Assembly (NCBI RefSeq): GCF_900169275.1
Contig: NZ_FXZC01000002.1
Coordinates: forward strand, 248,001 to 312,000
Direction: 5' to 3'
From: Brevibacterium casei CIP 102111
GTDB taxonomy: Bacteria; Actinomycetota; Actinomycetes; Actinomycetales; Brevibacteriaceae
DNA: 64,000 nucleotides
How positions within the stretch are numbered: position 1 is the first letter of the stretch; every line of letters begins with the position of its first letter. This document shows positions 8,409 to 24,281 of the stretch, piece after piece. The notes below the pieces were generated by a model. The model was given only the letters and a program-made list of their open reading frames with translations. It did no database searches and was not told the origin of the DNA. The translations under genes were made by a program, and so were the position numbers.

Positions 8409-9532
8409 ACCCGTTCCCCGGTGAGTTCTCGGACGACGATGGGCTCTCACGCGCCGAGATCCGAGCGAAGAAGCGCCGGCGGATGATGCGCAAACGTCGC
8501 ACCACCGTCATCGTCGCCGTCTGCGTCCTCGTCTTCGGCCTCGGCGGCTTCTTCGGCCTCCGCGCCGCCGGCGGTGTCGTCGACGACCTCTTCGGCGGGG
8601 GTGGCGACTACGAGGGCAATGGCACGACCGAGGTCACGCTCGAGATCCCGCCCGGCGCCTCGGCGCGGTCGGTGGCCAACCAGCTCGTCGAGGAGGGCGT
8701 CATCAAGGACTCCAAGCCCTTCCTCGAGGAGGTCGAGAGACGCGATCTCACGATCCAGGCGGGACCGGTCATCCTCCGTGAGCAGATGAGTTCGAAGGCC
8801 GCCGTCGACGCGTTCATCAACCCGATCAAACCCCCGAAGCTCACGATCGCCGAAGGACGCAAGATCGACCAGATCAAAGCGACGATGATCGAATCGGGGA
8901 TGAAGGCCGAAGAGGTCGACAAGGCGATCGACGACAGGACTCCGAAGGACTACGGCCTCGACGTCGACGCGCCCAGCTTGGAGGGCTACCTCTATCCCGC
9001 GACCTACGACCTCGACAAGGCGAAGACGGCGGAGGACATCGTCTCCGAGATGGTCGCGAAGACGAAGCTCGAGCTCGAGACCGCGGGCATCGAGAACAAG
9101 GACGCCAACCGCATCCTCACCCTCGCCAGCCTCGTCGAGATCGAATCCCCGGGGGACGAGGAGACACGGAAGAAGGTCGCCCGGGTCTTCCTCAACCGCA
9201 TCTCGGAGGACTCGAAGACCGGTCAGCTCCTTCAGTCCGATGCCACGGTCGCCTACATCCACGGCGCCCGCGCGGACCTGACGACGACGAAGGAGGAGCG
9301 GAACTCCGACAGCCCGTACAACACGTACAAGCGGAAGGGCCTGCCGCCCGGACCGATCAACTCGCCGAGCGCCGGGGCCGTCGACGCCGCCCTCAACCCG
9401 GCGGACGGCAGCTGGCAGTTCTTCGTCGCGACGAATCCGGACACCGGTGAGACGAAGTTCGCCGACACCTACGCCGAGCACCAGAAGAACGTCGAGGAGT
9501 ACCGGGCATGGCTGCGGGAGCAGGACGGGTGA
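8405..9532 (+). CDS. mltG: Endolytic murein transglycosylase MltG
   Basis: A 375-residue YceG/MltG protein that cleaves nascent glycan strands at the outer membrane face. A charged cytoplasmic start (many K and R, residues 15-35) is followed by a single membrane segment (about 36-56) and an extracytoplasmic LysM-like then catalytic domain. The catalytic glutamate is probably E245 in ASLVEIES, and the conserved C-terminal LPPGPINSPS segment is present. It overlaps ruvX by ATGA and its own stop overlaps the next start by GTGA. Confidence 0.94.
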   Translation: MNPFPGEFSDDDGLSRAEIRAKKRRRMMRKRRTTVIVAVCVLVFGLGGFFGLRAAGGVVDDLFGGGGDYEGNGTTEVTLEIPPGASARSVANQLVEEGVIKDSKPFLEEVERRDLTIQAGPVILREQMSSKAAVDAFINPIKPPKLTIAEGRKIDQIKATMIESGMKAEEVDKAIDDRTPKDYGLDVDAPSLEGYLYPATYDLDKAKTAEDIVSEMVAKTKLELETAGIENKDANRILTLASLVEIESPGDEETRKKVARVFLNRISEDSKTGQLLQSDATVAYIHGARADLTTTKEERNSDSPYNTYKRKGLPPGPINSPSAGAVDAALNPADGSWQFFVATNPDTGETKFADTYAEHQKNVEEYRAWLREQDG

Positions 9533-10362
9533 GCCCGGTCGTCCGCGCCGCCGTGCTCGGGCGTCCGATCGCCCATTCGCTCTCCCCGGTCCTCCACCGT
9601 GCGGCGTTCGCGGCTCTCGGACTCGAGGACAGTGAGTACGGTCGCGCCGAGGTCGGAGACGAAGACCTCGCCGCCTTCCTCGACGCCCATCCGGCGGAGA
9701 CGGGCTTCTCCCTGACGATGCCGCTCAAGGAGCGTCTCGTCGCCCTCGCCCGCGAACGCGGCTGGGACCTCGACGAGACCGCCGAGGCGACCGGTGTGGC
9801 CAACACGCTCGTGCGGTTCCCGAACGCGACGACCGTGGCCAACACCGACGTCGACGGCATCGTCGGAGCGATCCGCCTGCGCCCCGGGTCCGGGACCCGG
9901 GCGACGATCCTCGGTGCCGGAGCCACAGCGCGCTCGGCGCTGCTCGCCCTCGTGCGCCTCGGCATCACCGAGGTCGACCTCCTCGTCCGCAGCGCCTCCC
10001 GTGCCGTCGCCGCAGCCGAGCTCGGCACGCGCCTCGGGCTCGCCGTCGAGATCGGCGGTCTCGAGACGATCCGGTCCTCCGCCGTCGTCGTCTCCACCCT
10101 CCCCGCCGAGGCGGCCCCCACCCTGACGTGGGAACCGGGAAGCGGCGTCGCCCTCGACGTCGCCTACGCCGCCGAATCCGCCGTCCTCACCGGGGCCTCC
10201 GCCCATGGGTACACCGCCGTGCCGGGCACCGCGATGCTCGTCGAACAGGCCGTCGCCCAGGCCGTGCTCTTCCTCACCGCAGCCGCAGGCACCCCACCGA
10301 GCCCGGCTCAGGTCGAGGCGATCGCCGCATCGATGCACGCGGCCCTGCCCGAACGGGACTGA
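9529..10362 (+). CDS. aroE: Shikimate dehydrogenase (AroE family)
   Basis: A 277-residue AroE-type enzyme, predicted to reduce 3-dehydroshikimate to shikimate with NADPH. The substrate domain shows GRPIAHSLSPVLHRAAF and the catalytic-lysine stretch SLTMPLKERL; the Rossmann fold has ILGAGATARSALLAL, and NTDVDG is present. I prefer the GTG at 9529, which overlaps the mltG stop as GTGA; an ATG at 9508 would overlap by 25 bases. Adjacent aroC, aroK and aroB support a role in chorismate synthesis. Specificity for shikimate versus quinate is not proven by sequence. Confidence 0.88.
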   Translation: MSPVVRAAVLGRPIAHSLSPVLHRAAFAALGLEDSEYGRAEVGDEDLAAFLDAHPAETGFSLTMPLKERLVALARERGWDLDETAEATGVANTLVRFPNATTVANTDVDGIVGAIRLRPGSGTRATILGAGATARSALLALVRLGITEVDLLVRSASRAVAAAELGTRLGLAVEIGGLETIRSSAVVVSTLPAEAAPTLTWEPGSGVALDVAYAAESAVLTGASAHGYTAVPGTAMLVEQAVAQAVLFLTAAAGTPPSPAQVEAIAASMHAALPERD

Positions 10363-10365
10363 GCC

Positions 10366-11121
10366 GTGACGGTCGAGAGCGCAGTCCTGCTCGGCCTGAG
10401 CATGGCCGTCGCCGCAGGCACCGGACTCCTCCTCGTCGGCACTCCCGCCCGCTGGCTCGCCGACACCGCCGACGCCGAGGCGGTCACCGGCTCGCGCGCC
10501 TTCCGTCCGGTCCTCCTCGTCCTCGCCGGCATCGTCATCGCCGGACTGGCCGCGTTCCTCGTCCCGGTGGGTCCCGACTGGACGGCGATCGCTCCCGGCA
10601 GCGGCACCGAGTTCGTCCCGCCCTCCCTGAGCACGCTCGACCTCGTGCTCATGGCCCTCGTCCTCGGGACCACCGCCGGTGCCACCCCGGTCCTCGTCGT
10701 CGCCGACCTCGTCGTCCGGCGCCTCCCCGACCGGATCATGTACCCGCTCATCGGGGTCTTCGTCCTCGCCTGCGGCCTCGGCATCGGTCTCGGCAGCTCG
10801 ACGAGCTGGTGGTTCGGGCTCGTCGGAGCCGTGTGCGGGCTCCTCCTCTTCGGCGGACTCCACCTGCTCGGGCGTGCCCTGCACCGTCCGACGATGGGAC
10901 TCGGCGACGTCAAGCTCGCCGTCGTCGTCGCCGGCGTCTCCGCCCTCATCTCCCCGTGGGCGCCCGCTCTCGTCCTCGTTGTCACCATGCTCGTCGCAGG
11001 GGTCTGGGCGATCGTCGCCGGCGTGCGTGCGGGCAGCCTGCACCGGACGACGATCGCGTTCGGTCCCGCGATGCTGACCGGATTGTGGGTCGGGTCGGTC
11101 TCGGCGAGGTTCGTTCTATAG
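10366..11121 (+). CDS. A24-type prepilin-peptidase-like membrane protein
   Basis: A 251-residue polytopic membrane protein with about seven hydrophobic segments. The two aspartates of the A24 aspartyl peptidases are visible, one in [13 protein letters not shown] and one in GLGDVKLA, followed by the conserved IAFGPAML near the end. It lacks the N-terminal methylase domain with its CxxC motifs, so it resembles the short archaeal-type or Tad-type (CpaA) peptidases. It sits three bases after aroE and just before aroC, a common actinobacterial place. No pilin genes are in the window, so the substrate is unknown. Confidence 0.82.
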   Translation: MTVESAVLLGLSMAVAAGTGLLLVGTPARWLADTADAEAVTGSRAFRPVLLVLAGIVIAGLAAFLVPVGPDWTAIAPGSGTEFVPPSLSTLDLVLMALVLGTTAGATPVLVVADLVVRRLPDRIMYPLIGVFVLACGLGIGLGSSTSWWFGLVGAVCGLLLFGGLHLLGRALHRPTMGLGDVKLAVVVAGVSALISPWAPALVLVVTMLVAGVWAIVAGVRAGSLHRTTIAFGPAMLTGLWVGSVSARFVL

Positions 11122-11124
11122 AAT
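11119..11124 (+). promoter_or_regulatory. -10 of a leaderless aroC promoter (TAGAAT)
   Basis: TAGAAT ends seven bases before the aroC ATG and there is no Shine-Dalgarno sequence in the gap. Initiation about seven bases after the hexamer would place the mRNA 5' end at the start codon. No clear -35. Confidence 0.55.
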
Positions 11125-11131
11125 CGGTGGA

Positions 11132-12325
11132 ATGTTGAGATGGCTGACTGCAGGCGAATCCCACGGCGAAGCACTGATCGGGATCATTGAGGGGCTGCCC
11201 GCCCACATCCCGATCACCAGGGACGACATCCGCGTCAATCTCGCCAGGCGCCGACTCGGCTACGGGCGTGGCGCCCGCATGAAGTTCGAGGCCGACGAAG
11301 TGCGCATCCTCGGCGGCGTCCGCCATGCGAAGACCCTCGGCTCCCCGGTGGCGATCGAGGTCGGCAACACCGAATGGCCGAAATGGGAGACGGTGATGAG
11401 CGCCGACCCCATCGACGAGTCCGAGCTCGAGGGTCAGGCCCGCAGCGCCCCGCTCACCCGACCCCGGCCCGGCCACGCCGACATCGTCGGCATGCAGAAG
11501 TACGGCTTCGACGAGGCCCGGCCCGTCCTCGAACGCGCCTCGGCCCGCGAGACGGCGATGCGCGTGGCGCTGGGCACCGTGGCCGCGAAGTTCCTCGGCG
11601 AACTCGGCATCACGCTCGTCTCCCACACCGTGGCGATCGGCGGCGTCGAGGACTCCCGGGACGGTGCGCTGCCGCGGGCGAGCGATGTCGACGCCCTCGA
11701 TGGGGATCCCGTCCGCAGCTTCGACCCCGCCCTCTCCACCCGGATGGTCGCCGAGATCGACGCGGCGAAGAAGGCCGGGGACACCCTCGGCGGCGTCGTC
11801 GAAGTCCTCGCCTACGACCTCCCGCCGGGACTCGGCTCCCACGTCCACTGGGACCGCCGCCTCGACTCGCGTCTGGCCGGCGCCCTCATGGGCGTCCAGG
11901 CGATCAAGGGCGTCGAGGTCGGCGACGGCTTCCTCACCGCCGCTCGCCCCGGCTCCGCCGCCCATGACGAGATCCTCGTCGCGGGCTCCGGCTACCGTCG
12001 CGCCTCCAACCGCGCCGGCGGGACGGAGGGCGGCATGTCCACCGGCGAGCCCCTGCGCGTGCGGGCAGCGATGAAGCCCATCGCCACGGTGCCCCGCGCC
12101 CTGTCGACCGTCGACGTCGCCACGGGAGAGCCCGCGAAGGCCAACCACCAGCGCTCCGATGTCTGTGCCGTCCCCGCCGCCGGCGTCGTCGCCGAGGCAA
12201 TGGTCGCCCTTGTCCTCGCCGAGGCGGTCGTCGAGAAGTTCGGCGGCGACTCCGTGGCCGAGACGAAGCGGAACCTGGAGGGCTACCTCGCCGCCATTCC
12301 GGAGAACCTGCGCATCGGGCGATGA
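11132..12325 (+). CDS. aroC: Chorismate synthase
   Basis: A 397-residue FMN-dependent chorismate synthase converting EPSP to chorismate, the precursor of the Trp genes later in the window. Signatures: [19 protein letters not shown] at the N-terminus, [18 protein letters not shown], and [18 protein letters not shown] in the FMN-binding part. Length and motifs are standard. The start lies seven bases after a TAGAAT box, suggesting a leaderless transcript that restarts the aro operon. It overlaps aroK by ATGA. Confidence 0.97.
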   Translation: MLRWLTAGESHGEALIGIIEGLPAHIPITRDDIRVNLARRRLGYGRGARMKFEADEVRILGGVRHAKTLGSPVAIEVGNTEWPKWETVMSADPIDESELEGQARSAPLTRPRPGHADIVGMQKYGFDEARPVLERASARETAMRVALGTVAAKFLGELGITLVSHTVAIGGVEDSRDGALPRASDVDALDGDPVRSFDPALSTRMVAEIDAAKKAGDTLGGVVEVLAYDLPPGLGSHVHWDRRLDSRLAGALMGVQAIKGVEVGDGFLTAARPGSAAHDEILVAGSGYRRASNRAGGTEGGMSTGEPLRVRAAMKPIATVPRALSTVDVATGEPAKANHQRSDVCAVPAAGVVAEAMVALVLAEAVVEKFGGDSVAETKRNLEGYLAAIPENLRIGR

Positions 12326-12945
12326 ACGAGCATCCGCTTCCGAAACCGGTCCCACCCCTGGAGCCGGTCCCCGCCGCGCACTCGCGCATCGTGCTCACCG
12401 GACCCCCAGCCGCAGGGAAGTCGACGATCGGCCGCCTGCTCGCCGACCGTCTGGGGCTGCCGCTGACCGACACCGACGCGAACATCGTCGACCGCCACGG
12501 GGTCATCGCCGACATCTTCGTCACCCGCGGCGAGGACCACTTCCGAAGACTCGAACGGGAAGTCGTGCGCAAGGCGCTGCGCCGCCTCCTCGACCGCCCC
12601 GGAATCGTCTCGCTCGGCGGGGGAGCGATCCTCAACTCCGGGACCCGGGCGCAGCTGCTCCACCCGGCGATCAAGGTCGTCCACATCGACATCGACGTCG
12701 ACACCGTCGCCCCCCGACTCAACGCCCCGCACCGGCCGCTGCTGCGCGGGTCGGGGTCCGCTGTCGAGAACTGGCTCGCGCTCGTGAGCGAGCGCGAACC
12801 CCTCTACGAACAGGTCGCGACCTTCCGCGTCCAGGCCTCGAACTCGCCGCCGTCGACCGTGGTCAACCGGATCGTCGACGTCCTCACCGGCCTGCAGCGC
12901 GCCGAGGAGTACGCGAAGTACCAACAGACGAAGGAGAACCCATGA
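12322..12945 (+). CDS. aroK: Shikimate kinase
   Basis: A 207-residue P-loop kinase that makes shikimate 3-phosphate. Walker A is GPPAAGKST; the shikimate-binding [11 protein letters not shown] and SLGGGAIL stretches follow. It carries about 20 extra residues before the fold and a charged C-terminal tail. It is translationally coupled to aroC and aroB by 4-base overlaps on both sides. Confidence 0.95.
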   Translation: MNEHPLPKPVPPLEPVPAAHSRIVLTGPPAAGKSTIGRLLADRLGLPLTDTDANIVDRHGVIADIFVTRGEDHFRRLEREVVRKALRRLLDRPGIVSLGGGAILNSGTRAQLLHPAIKVVHIDIDVDTVAPRLNAPHRPLLRGSGSAVENWLALVSEREPLYEQVATFRVQASNSPPSTVVNRIVDVLTGLQRAEEYAKYQQTKENP

Positions 12946-14054
12946 GCGTGACCACCATCGACGTCGACGCAGGAGGCCGGTACCCGGTGCTCGTCGGACA
13001 CGGACTCCTCGGGCAGCTGCCCGAACTGCTCGGCCCGCAGGCGGAGAAGGTCCTCGTCATCCATCCCCGCGCTCTGCGCACGACGGGCGAGACCGTCCGC
13101 GACGACCTCGCCGCCGCCGGACTCGACGCGATCGTTGCGGAGATCCCCGACGCCGAGGAGGCCAAGCACGTCCAGGTCGCCGCGTTCTGCTGGCAGGTCC
13201 TCGGACAGTCCGACTTCACCCGCACCGATGCCATCGTCACCGTCGGCGGGGGAGCGGTGAGCGACCTCGGCGGGTTCGTCGCCGCCACCTGGCTGCGCGG
13301 CATCCGCGTCATCCACATCCCGACCACGGTCCTCGGCATGGTCGACGCGGCCGTGGGAGGCAAGACCGGGATCAACACGGCCGAGGGCAAGAACCTCGTC
13401 GGTGCCTTCCACGCCCCCGCCGGTGTCCTCGCCGACCTCGACACCCTGCGCACCCTGCCGGAGAACGAGCTCTTCACCGGCCTCGCCGAGGTGGTCAAGG
13501 CAGGCTTCATCGCCGACCCTGCCATCCTCGACCTCATCCGCGACCACACCCGCGAGGAGATCGGCGACGTCGACGGACCCGTCCTCCGGGAGCTCATCGA
13601 ACGGGCGATCGCCGTCAAGGCCGAGGTCGTCTCCGGCGACTTCACCGAGGCGGGCCGCCGTGAGATCCTCAACTACGGTCACACCCTCGCCCACGCGATC
13701 GAGCACAAGGAGCGCTACCAGTGGCGCCACGGGGCGGCCGTGTCCGTGGGCATGGTCTTCGCCGCCGAGGTCGCGGCCATGGTGAGGAACCTGCCCGCCG
13801 AGGTCGTCGACGAACACCGCGAGCTGCTCTCGAAGCTCGGTCTGCCCACCGGCTACCGGTCGGATGTCTGGCCGCAGCTGCTCGAGACGATGAGACGGGA
13901 CAAGAAGACCCGGGGCTCGATGCTGCGGATGGTGCTCCTGTCCGAGATCGGCGCGCCCGCCACCGTCGAGATCCCCGACGTCTCACTCCTCCACACCGCC
14001 TACCAGGAGATCGGGGAGGAGTCCCCGCGGAAGCTCCTCGGTCCGACCCTGTGA
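12942..14054 (+). CDS. aroB: 3-dehydroquinate synthase
   Basis: A 370-residue NAD- and metal-dependent enzyme that cyclises DAHP to 3-dehydroquinate. Motifs: VTVGGGAVSDLGGFVAATW, PTTVLGMVDAAVGGKTGIN, the metal-ligand glutamate in GLAEVVKAGFI, and the two histidines in NYGHTLAHAIEH. The ATG at 12942 overlaps the aroK stop and fixes the start. The whole aroC-aroK-aroB block is normal for Actinobacteria. Confidence 0.97.
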   Translation: MSVTTIDVDAGGRYPVLVGHGLLGQLPELLGPQAEKVLVIHPRALRTTGETVRDDLAAAGLDAIVAEIPDAEEAKHVQVAAFCWQVLGQSDFTRTDAIVTVGGGAVSDLGGFVAATWLRGIRVIHIPTTVLGMVDAAVGGKTGINTAEGKNLVGAFHAPAGVLADLDTLRTLPENELFTGLAEVVKAGFIADPAILDLIRDHTREEIGDVDGPVLRELIERAIAVKAEVVSGDFTEAGRREILNYGHTLAHAIEHKERYQWRHGAAVSVGMVFAAEVAAMVRNLPAEVVDEHRELLSKLGLPTGYRSDVWPQLLETMRRDKKTRGSMLRMVLLSEIGAPATVEIPDVSLLHTAYQEIGEESPRKLLGPTL

Positions 14055-14080
14055 GGCCCCGCACGCCCGCGGCTCGCGGT

Positions 14081-14110
14081 TTCACGAGCCCTGGGCGGGC
14101 TTGATAGAAT
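14081..14110 (+). promoter_or_regulatory. efp promoter (TTCACG-18-TAGAAT)
   Basis: -35-like TTCACG at 14081-14086, an 18-bp spacer, and -10 TAGAAT at 14105-14110. The transcript would have a leader of about 67 bases with GAAGGA before the efp start. Confidence 0.55.
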
Positions 14111-14183
14111 CGTCCATTGGCAAAACTGCCTCACCCGTAGCGACCTCGTCGACGGGGACGATGATGTGAAGAAGGACGGATTA

Positions 14184-14744
14184 GTGGCGACAACCAACGA
14201 CCTCAAGAACGGTCTCGTGCTCAACCTCGACAACCAGCTGTGGCAGGTGCTGGAGTTCCAGCACGTCAAGCCCGGCAAGGGTCCGGCCTTCGTCCGCACG
14301 AAGCTCAAGCACGTCATCTCCGGCAAGATCATCGACAAGACGTTCAACGCCGGCACCAAGGTCGAGACCGCCAACGTCGACCGCCGCGACATGCAGTACC
14401 TCTACCACGACGGATCCGACTACGTCTTCATGGACGCGAAGGACTACGACCAGGTCACCATCCCCTCGAGCCTCGTCGGCGACGCCGCGAACTACATGCT
14501 CGAGAACCAGGAGCTGCAGGTCTCCTTCCACGACGGGACACCGCTGTCGGTCGAACTGCCCGCCTCCGTCGAGCTGACGATCTCCCACACCGAGCCCGGC
14601 CTCCAGGGCGACCGCTCGACCGGCGGCTCGAAGCCGGCCACCCTCGAGACCGGATACGAGATCCAGGTCCCCCTCTTCCTCGAAGAGGGCACGAAGATCA
14701 AGGTCGACACCCGCACGGGTGACTACCTCGGCCGCGTCAAGTAA
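14184..14744 (+). CDS. efp: Translation elongation factor P
   Basis: A 186-residue EF-P that rescues ribosomes stalled at polyproline. The GTG at 14184 follows GAAGGA and yields the standard [10 protein letters not shown] start; a GTG six codons earlier is less likely. Three OB-type domains are intact. The loop that reaches the peptidyl-transferase centre reads PGKGPA, the palindromic PGKGP form typical of Actinobacteria, which has been reported to work without lysine modification. No epmA, epmB or ymfI-like modification gene is in the window. Confidence 0.96.
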   Translation: MATTNDLKNGLVLNLDNQLWQVLEFQHVKPGKGPAFVRTKLKHVISGKIIDKTFNAGTKVETANVDRRDMQYLYHDGSDYVFMDAKDYDQVTIPSSLVGDAANYMLENQELQVSFHDGTPLSVELPASVELTISHTEPGLQGDRSTGGSKPATLETGYEIQVPLFLEEGTKIKVDTRTGDYLGRVK

Positions 14745-16782
<2,038 letters not shown>

Positions 16783-16790
<8 letters not shown>

Positions 16791-18093
16791 CTATCTCATC
16801 TCCGGCGCCGACGTCCTCGGCCGCGGAATCGCCGACATCGCGATCTCCGAGGGCACGATCGTCGACCCCGAACTGCTCGGAGACGACCACGAGGTCGTCG
16901 ACGCCACCGGGCTCATCGCCCTGCCCGGGTTCGTCGACATGCACACGCACCTGCGCGAGCCCGGCAAGGAGGACGCGGAGACCGTCCTCACCGGCTCCCG
17001 GTCGGCCGCAGCCGGCGGGTTCACGTGCGTGCACGCGATGGCGAACACCGCGCCGGTCGCCGACACCGCCGGCGTCGTCGAGCAGGTCCACCGGCTGGGC
17101 CGGACCGCCGGTTTTACCGAGGTCGTGCCCGTCGGCGCCGTGACGATCGGGCTGGAGGGCCGTCAGCTCGCCGAGCTCGGCGCCATGGCCCGCTCCGAGG
17201 CCAGGGTGCGGATGTTCTCCGACGACGGCATCTGCGTCTCCGACCCCCTCCTCATGCGCCGCGCCCTCGAATACGTCAAGACCTTCGACGGCGTCATCGC
17301 CCAGCACGCCCAGGAGCCCCGGCTCACCGAGGGTGCGCAGATGAACGAGGGCGTCGTCTCCGCCGAACTCGGCCTGCCCGGCTGGCCCGCGGTCGCCGAG
17401 GAGTCGATCATCGCCCGCGACGTCCTCCTCACCGAACATGTCGGCTCCCGCCTCCACGTCTGCCACGTGTCCACGGCCGGCAGCGTCGACATCATCCGCT
17501 GGGCGAAGTCGCGCGGGGTCCGGGTCACCGCCGAGGTCACCCCTCACCACCTCATGCTCACCGACGAACTCGTGCGCACCTTCGACCCCGTCTACAAGGT
17601 CAACCCGCCGCTGCGCACCGACCGCGACGTCCAGGCCCTGCGCGAGGCCCTGGCCGATGGGACGATCGACGTCGTCGGCACCGACCACGCCCCGCACACC
17701 GCCGAGCACAAATGCAGCGAATGGTCCGCGGCGGCCATGGGCATGGTCGGGATGGAGACGGCGCTGGCCGTCGTCGTCGAAGCGATGAAGGACTACGACT
17801 TCGACTTCGGCGACGTCGCCCGTGTGATGTCGCAGGCACCGGCGAGGATCACCGGCGCCACCGGCCACGGCAGCCTCGAGACCGGGGCGAGCGCGAACAT
17901 CGTCCTCATCGACCCCGCCGCACCGCACACGATCACCCCGGCCGAGCATGCGACGAAGGGCCGGAACAACCCCTTCGCCGGGGTCGAGGTGAACACGAAG
18001 GTCACCGACACCTTCTTCTACGGCCACCGCGTGCTCGCCGACGGTGCGCTGAGCACACCCCACCCGGGAGGAGCATCATGGACCGAAGCGTGA
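16783..18093 (+). CDS. pyrC: Dihydroorotase
   Basis: A 436-residue amidohydrolase of the class I (longer, PyrC/AllB-like) type that cyclises carbamoyl-aspartate. The metal-binding [11 protein letters not shown], the later His-containing VCHVSTAG, and GTDHAPHT with the catalytic Asp are present. It sits between pyrB and a small membrane gene and overlaps pyrB by eight bases. Position in the operon favours dihydroorotase over allantoinase. Confidence 0.95.
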
Positions 18094-18572
18094 GCGTCCT
18101 CATCATCGCAGGCATCTTCCTCCTCATCCTCCTCGCCCTCACATGGGGGTGGACGCGGCGCAAGCGCAGTCAGGAGGCGCTCACCGCGCCCGCCAAGCCC
18201 CACCTCGGCATCACCCCGATCGCCGATCCCGTCGAGGGCTCGTACGTCTCGACCACGCACGCGGGACACCCGCTCGAGCGGGTCGCCATCCACGGGCTCG
18301 GCATCCGCACCACCGGTGAGCTCGTCGTCACCGACGGGGGTGTGATCCTCGACCTCGCTGGTCGTGAGGACTTCCTCATCCCGCGCGCCGACATCGTCTC
18401 CGTCGACACCACCTCGGGGATGATCGGCAAATTCGTCGAACGCGGCGGCATCGTGCGCATCACGTGGAGGCTCGGCGAGACGCTCGTCGACACCGGCTTC
18501 CGCGCCCGCTACTCCGCCGACACCGCGCCCACCGTCAACCGCATCAGAGAGATGATCGTAGAGGCACCATGA
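18078..18572 (+). CDS. Small single-pass membrane protein of the pyr operon, PH-like domain
   Basis: A 164-residue protein with one N-terminal membrane helix (residues ~6-26) and a basic stop-transfer RRKRS, followed by a cytoplasmic beta-rich domain (about 60-160) resembling the bacterial PH-like domains. The ATG at 18078 follows GGGAGGAG and overlaps the end of pyrC by 16 bases. Genes of this type often lie between pyrC and carA in Actinobacteria. No enzymatic motif is visible and its function is unknown. It is coupled to carA by ATGA. Confidence 0.82.
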   Translation: MDRSVSVLIIAGIFLLILLALTWGWTRRKRSQEALTAPAKPHLGITPIADPVEGSYVSTTHAGHPLERVAIHGLGIRTTGELVVTDGGVILDLAGREDFLIPRADIVSVDTTSGMIGKFVERGGIVRITWRLGETLVDTGFRARYSADTAPTVNRIREMIVEAP

Positions 18573-19708
18573 GACTGTCCACCACTCCCGCCGTCCTCGT
18601 GCTCGAAGACGGCCGCACGTTCACCGGGTCCGCCTACGGAGCCGTCGGGGAGACCGTCGGCGAAGCCGTCTTCGTCACCGCGATGTCCGGCTACCAGGAG
18701 ACCCTGACCGACCCCTCCTACCACCGGCAGATCGTCATCCAGACGGCTCCGCACATCGGCAACACCGGCATCAACGCAGCCGATGACGAGTCCCGGCAGA
18801 TCTGGGTGTCCGGCTACGTCGTCCGCGACGCCTCCCGGATCTCGTCGAACTGGCGCTCCGAGGGCGACCTCGAGACCCACCTCGCCGAGGCGGGGGTCGT
18901 GGGGATCAAGGACGTCGACACCCGTGCGCTCACCCGGCATCTGCGCGACAAGGGCGCGATGCGCATGGGCATCTTCTCCGGTCCCGCCGCCGAGGCGGAC
19001 CCAGGGACGATGCTCGAGACCGTGCTCGCGACTCCGCCGATGGCCGGTTCCCAGCTCGCCGACGAGGTGAGCGTGAGCGAGACCGAACTCGTGCCCGCCG
19101 TGGGGGAGGCGAAGTTCTCCGTCGCCGCCGTCGACCTCGGCATCAAGGCGATGACCCCGCAGCGCCTGGCAGAGCGCGGCATCGACGTCCACGTCGTGCC
19201 CGCCTCGGTGACGTTCGAGGAGATCCGCGCCCTCGGCGTCGACGGCGTCTTCTTCTCCAACGGACCCGGCGACCCCGCGACCGCCGACGAGCAGGTCGCG
19301 CTGCTGCGCGAGGTGCTGGGGGCTCGGATCCCCTTCTTCGGCATCTGCTTCGGCAACCAGCTGCTCGGCCGGGCGCTCGGCTTCGGCACGTTCAAGCTGC
19401 CCTTCGGCCACCGCGGCATCAACGTCCCCGTCATCGACCGGACGACGGACAAGGTCGAGATCACCGCGCAGAACCACGGCTTCGCCGTCGACGCCCCCCT
19501 CGAGGGGGAGACCACAGCGCCTGCCGATCCCGACTTCGGCCGTGTCGTCGTCTCGCACGTGTGCCTCAACGACGACGTCGTCGAGGGACTCCAGTGCCTC
19601 GACATCCCCGCCTTCTCCGTCCAATTCCATCCCGAGGCCGCCGCGGGACCCCACGACTCGGACTACCTGTTCGACCGGTTCGTCGACCTCATGTCCTCCC
19701 GCGCCTAA
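18569..19708 (+). CDS. carA: Carbamoyl-phosphate synthase small (glutaminase) subunit
   Basis: A 379-residue class I glutamine amidotransferase subunit that feeds ammonia to CarB. The N-terminal domain starts [15 protein letters not shown]; the nucleophile cysteine is in [10 protein letters not shown] and the catalytic His and Glu are in [11 protein letters not shown]. The ATG at 18569 overlaps the preceding stop by four bases. Length is normal. Confidence 0.97.
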   Translation: MRLSTTPAVLVLEDGRTFTGSAYGAVGETVGEAVFVTAMSGYQETLTDPSYHRQIVIQTAPHIGNTGINAADDESRQIWVSGYVVRDASRISSNWRSEGDLETHLAEAGVVGIKDVDTRALTRHLRDKGAMRMGIFSGPAAEADPGTMLETVLATPPMAGSQLADEVSVSETELVPAVGEAKFSVAAVDLGIKAMTPQRLAERGIDVHVVPASVTFEEIRALGVDGVFFSNGPGDPATADEQVALLREVLGARIPFFGICFGNQLLGRALGFGTFKLPFGHRGINVPVIDRTTDKVEITAQNHGFAVDAPLEGETTAPADPDFGRVVVSHVCLNDDVVEGLQCLDIPAFSVQFHPEAAAGPHDSDYLFDRFVDLMSSRA

Positions 19709-19718
19709 GGAGCCGCCC

Positions 19719-22990
<3,272 letters not shown>

Positions 22991-22994
<4 letters not shown>

Positions 22995-23854
22995 TGTTCG
23001 GCACGAGGCTCTCGGAGGCGATGGCAGCGCACGGACCCGTGTGCGTGGGCATCGACCCCCACGACCACCTCCTCGAGGCGTGGGGGCTGCCCCTGACCGC
23101 AGCCGGGGTGAGGGAGTTCGCCCTGCGCACCGTCACCGAGCTCGCCGGCACCGTGGCCGCGGTCAAACCGCAGTCGGCGTTCTTCGAGCGCTTCGGCTCC
23201 GCCGGGGTCGCAGCCCTCGAGGAGACGCTGGCCGCGTGCCGTGAGCGGGGGCTCATCACCATCCTCGACGTCAAACGCGGGGACATCGGCTCGACGATGG
23301 CCGGCTACGCCCAGGCCCATCTCGCACCCGACTCGCCGCTGTCCGCCGACGCCGTCACGGTCTCCCCGTACCTCGGCGTCGGCGCGCTCGGCGCCGCCTT
23401 CGACCTCGCGGCAGCCGACGACCGGGGCCTCTTCGTCCTCGCCCTCACCTCGAATCCCGAAGGCGCGAGCGTCCAGCACGCCCGGACGGGTCACCCGGTC
23501 GAGGGCTTCGGCGACTCCGTGGCCGGCAGCGTCGCAGCCGCCGTCGCCCAGGCCAATGCGAAGCTGACGCAGGGGGAGGGGCTGGGACCCTACGGCCTCG
23601 TCGTCGGTGCGACGATCGGACGGGCAGCGGCCGAACTCGGCTTCGACCCGAGCGACTGCGGAGGTCCCATCCTCGCTCCCGGCGTCGGCGCCCAGGGTGC
23701 GGGCCGAGACGAGCTCATCGCCGTCTTCGGGCGGGAGGCGCTGCGCCGCCGCCAGATCGTCGTCGCCGCCTCCCGGGCCGTGCTCGCAGCCGGACCGACA
23801 GGTCTGCGCGAGGCGGCGAAGGCGCTCAACGCGTCCCTGACCCTCGACGACTGA
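22991..23854 (+). CDS. pyrF: Orotidine 5'-phosphate decarboxylase, type 2 (actinobacterial)
   Basis: A 287-residue OMP decarboxylase of the longer PyrF subfamily found in mycobacteria. The substrate and catalytic lysine region is [17 protein letters not shown]; the start has [10 protein letters not shown] and the phosphate-binding part near the end has [10 protein letters not shown]. It completes the UMP pathway encoded here apart from pyrD and pyrE, which are not in the window. It overlaps carB by ATGA. Confidence 0.95.
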
Positions 23855-23865
23855 GGTTTTTCTTC
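23842..23865 (+). terminator. Weak terminator-like hairpin with T-run after pyrF
   Basis: A short CCTC/GAGG stem spans the pyrF stop and is followed by TTTTTCTTCT. It is too weak for confidence, but T-runs are otherwise rare in this window. Confidence 0.25.
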
Positions 23866-23898
23866 TCCTCGCTGTGTCGGTCATGCGGGTTTGTGTTT

Positions 23899-23904
23899 TA
23901 GACT
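23899..23904 (+). promoter_or_regulatory. Probable -10 of mihF (TAGACT)
   Basis: TAGACT lies 46 bases before the mihF start in a relatively AT-rich 96-base gap. There is no clear -35. An abundant nucleoid protein is expected to have its own promoter. Confidence 0.35.
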
Positions 23905-23950
23905 GAAGCAACTTCCCTACCTGCCCGTTCATGGTGACAGAGGAGATAAT

Positions 23951-24262
23951 GTGGCACTCGAACCATTGACCCCGCAACAGCGTTCGGCCGCCCTTGACAA
24001 GGCATTCAAGGCTCGACAGGTGCGTGCCGAGGTGAAGGCGGCGCTCAAGAGCGGAGAGACGGATCTCGCGGCAGTGCTCCAGAAGGCGGGGAAGGACGAA
24101 GCGCTCGCGAAGATGCGCGTGCTCGACCTGCTGCGCTCCCTGCCCGGCGTCGGCGACAGGCGCGCCGAAGCGGCCATGGAGGAGGTCGGCATCGCCTCCT
24201 CGCGTCGCATCAAGGGACTCGGAGTGCACCAGAAGAACGCCCTGTTGGAGAAATACTCCTGA
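23951..24262 (+). CDS. mihF: Actinobacterial integration host factor (MihF type)
   Basis: A 103-residue basic, helical DNA-binding protein, the actinobacterial IHF that is unrelated in fold to the HU/IHF family. The GTG at 23951 follows AGAGGAG. The helix-two-turns-helix part is [20 protein letters not shown], and the end [16 protein letters not shown] is conserved. It compacts and bends chromosomal DNA. The place between pyrF and gmk is the standard one. Confidence 0.95.
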   Translation: MALEPLTPQQRSAALDKAFKARQVRAEVKAALKSGETDLAAVLQKAGKDEALAKMRVLDLLRSLPGVGDRRAEAAMEEVGIASSRRIKGLGVHQKNALLEKYS

Positions 24263-24281
24263 GTGTGACAACCTCAGATCT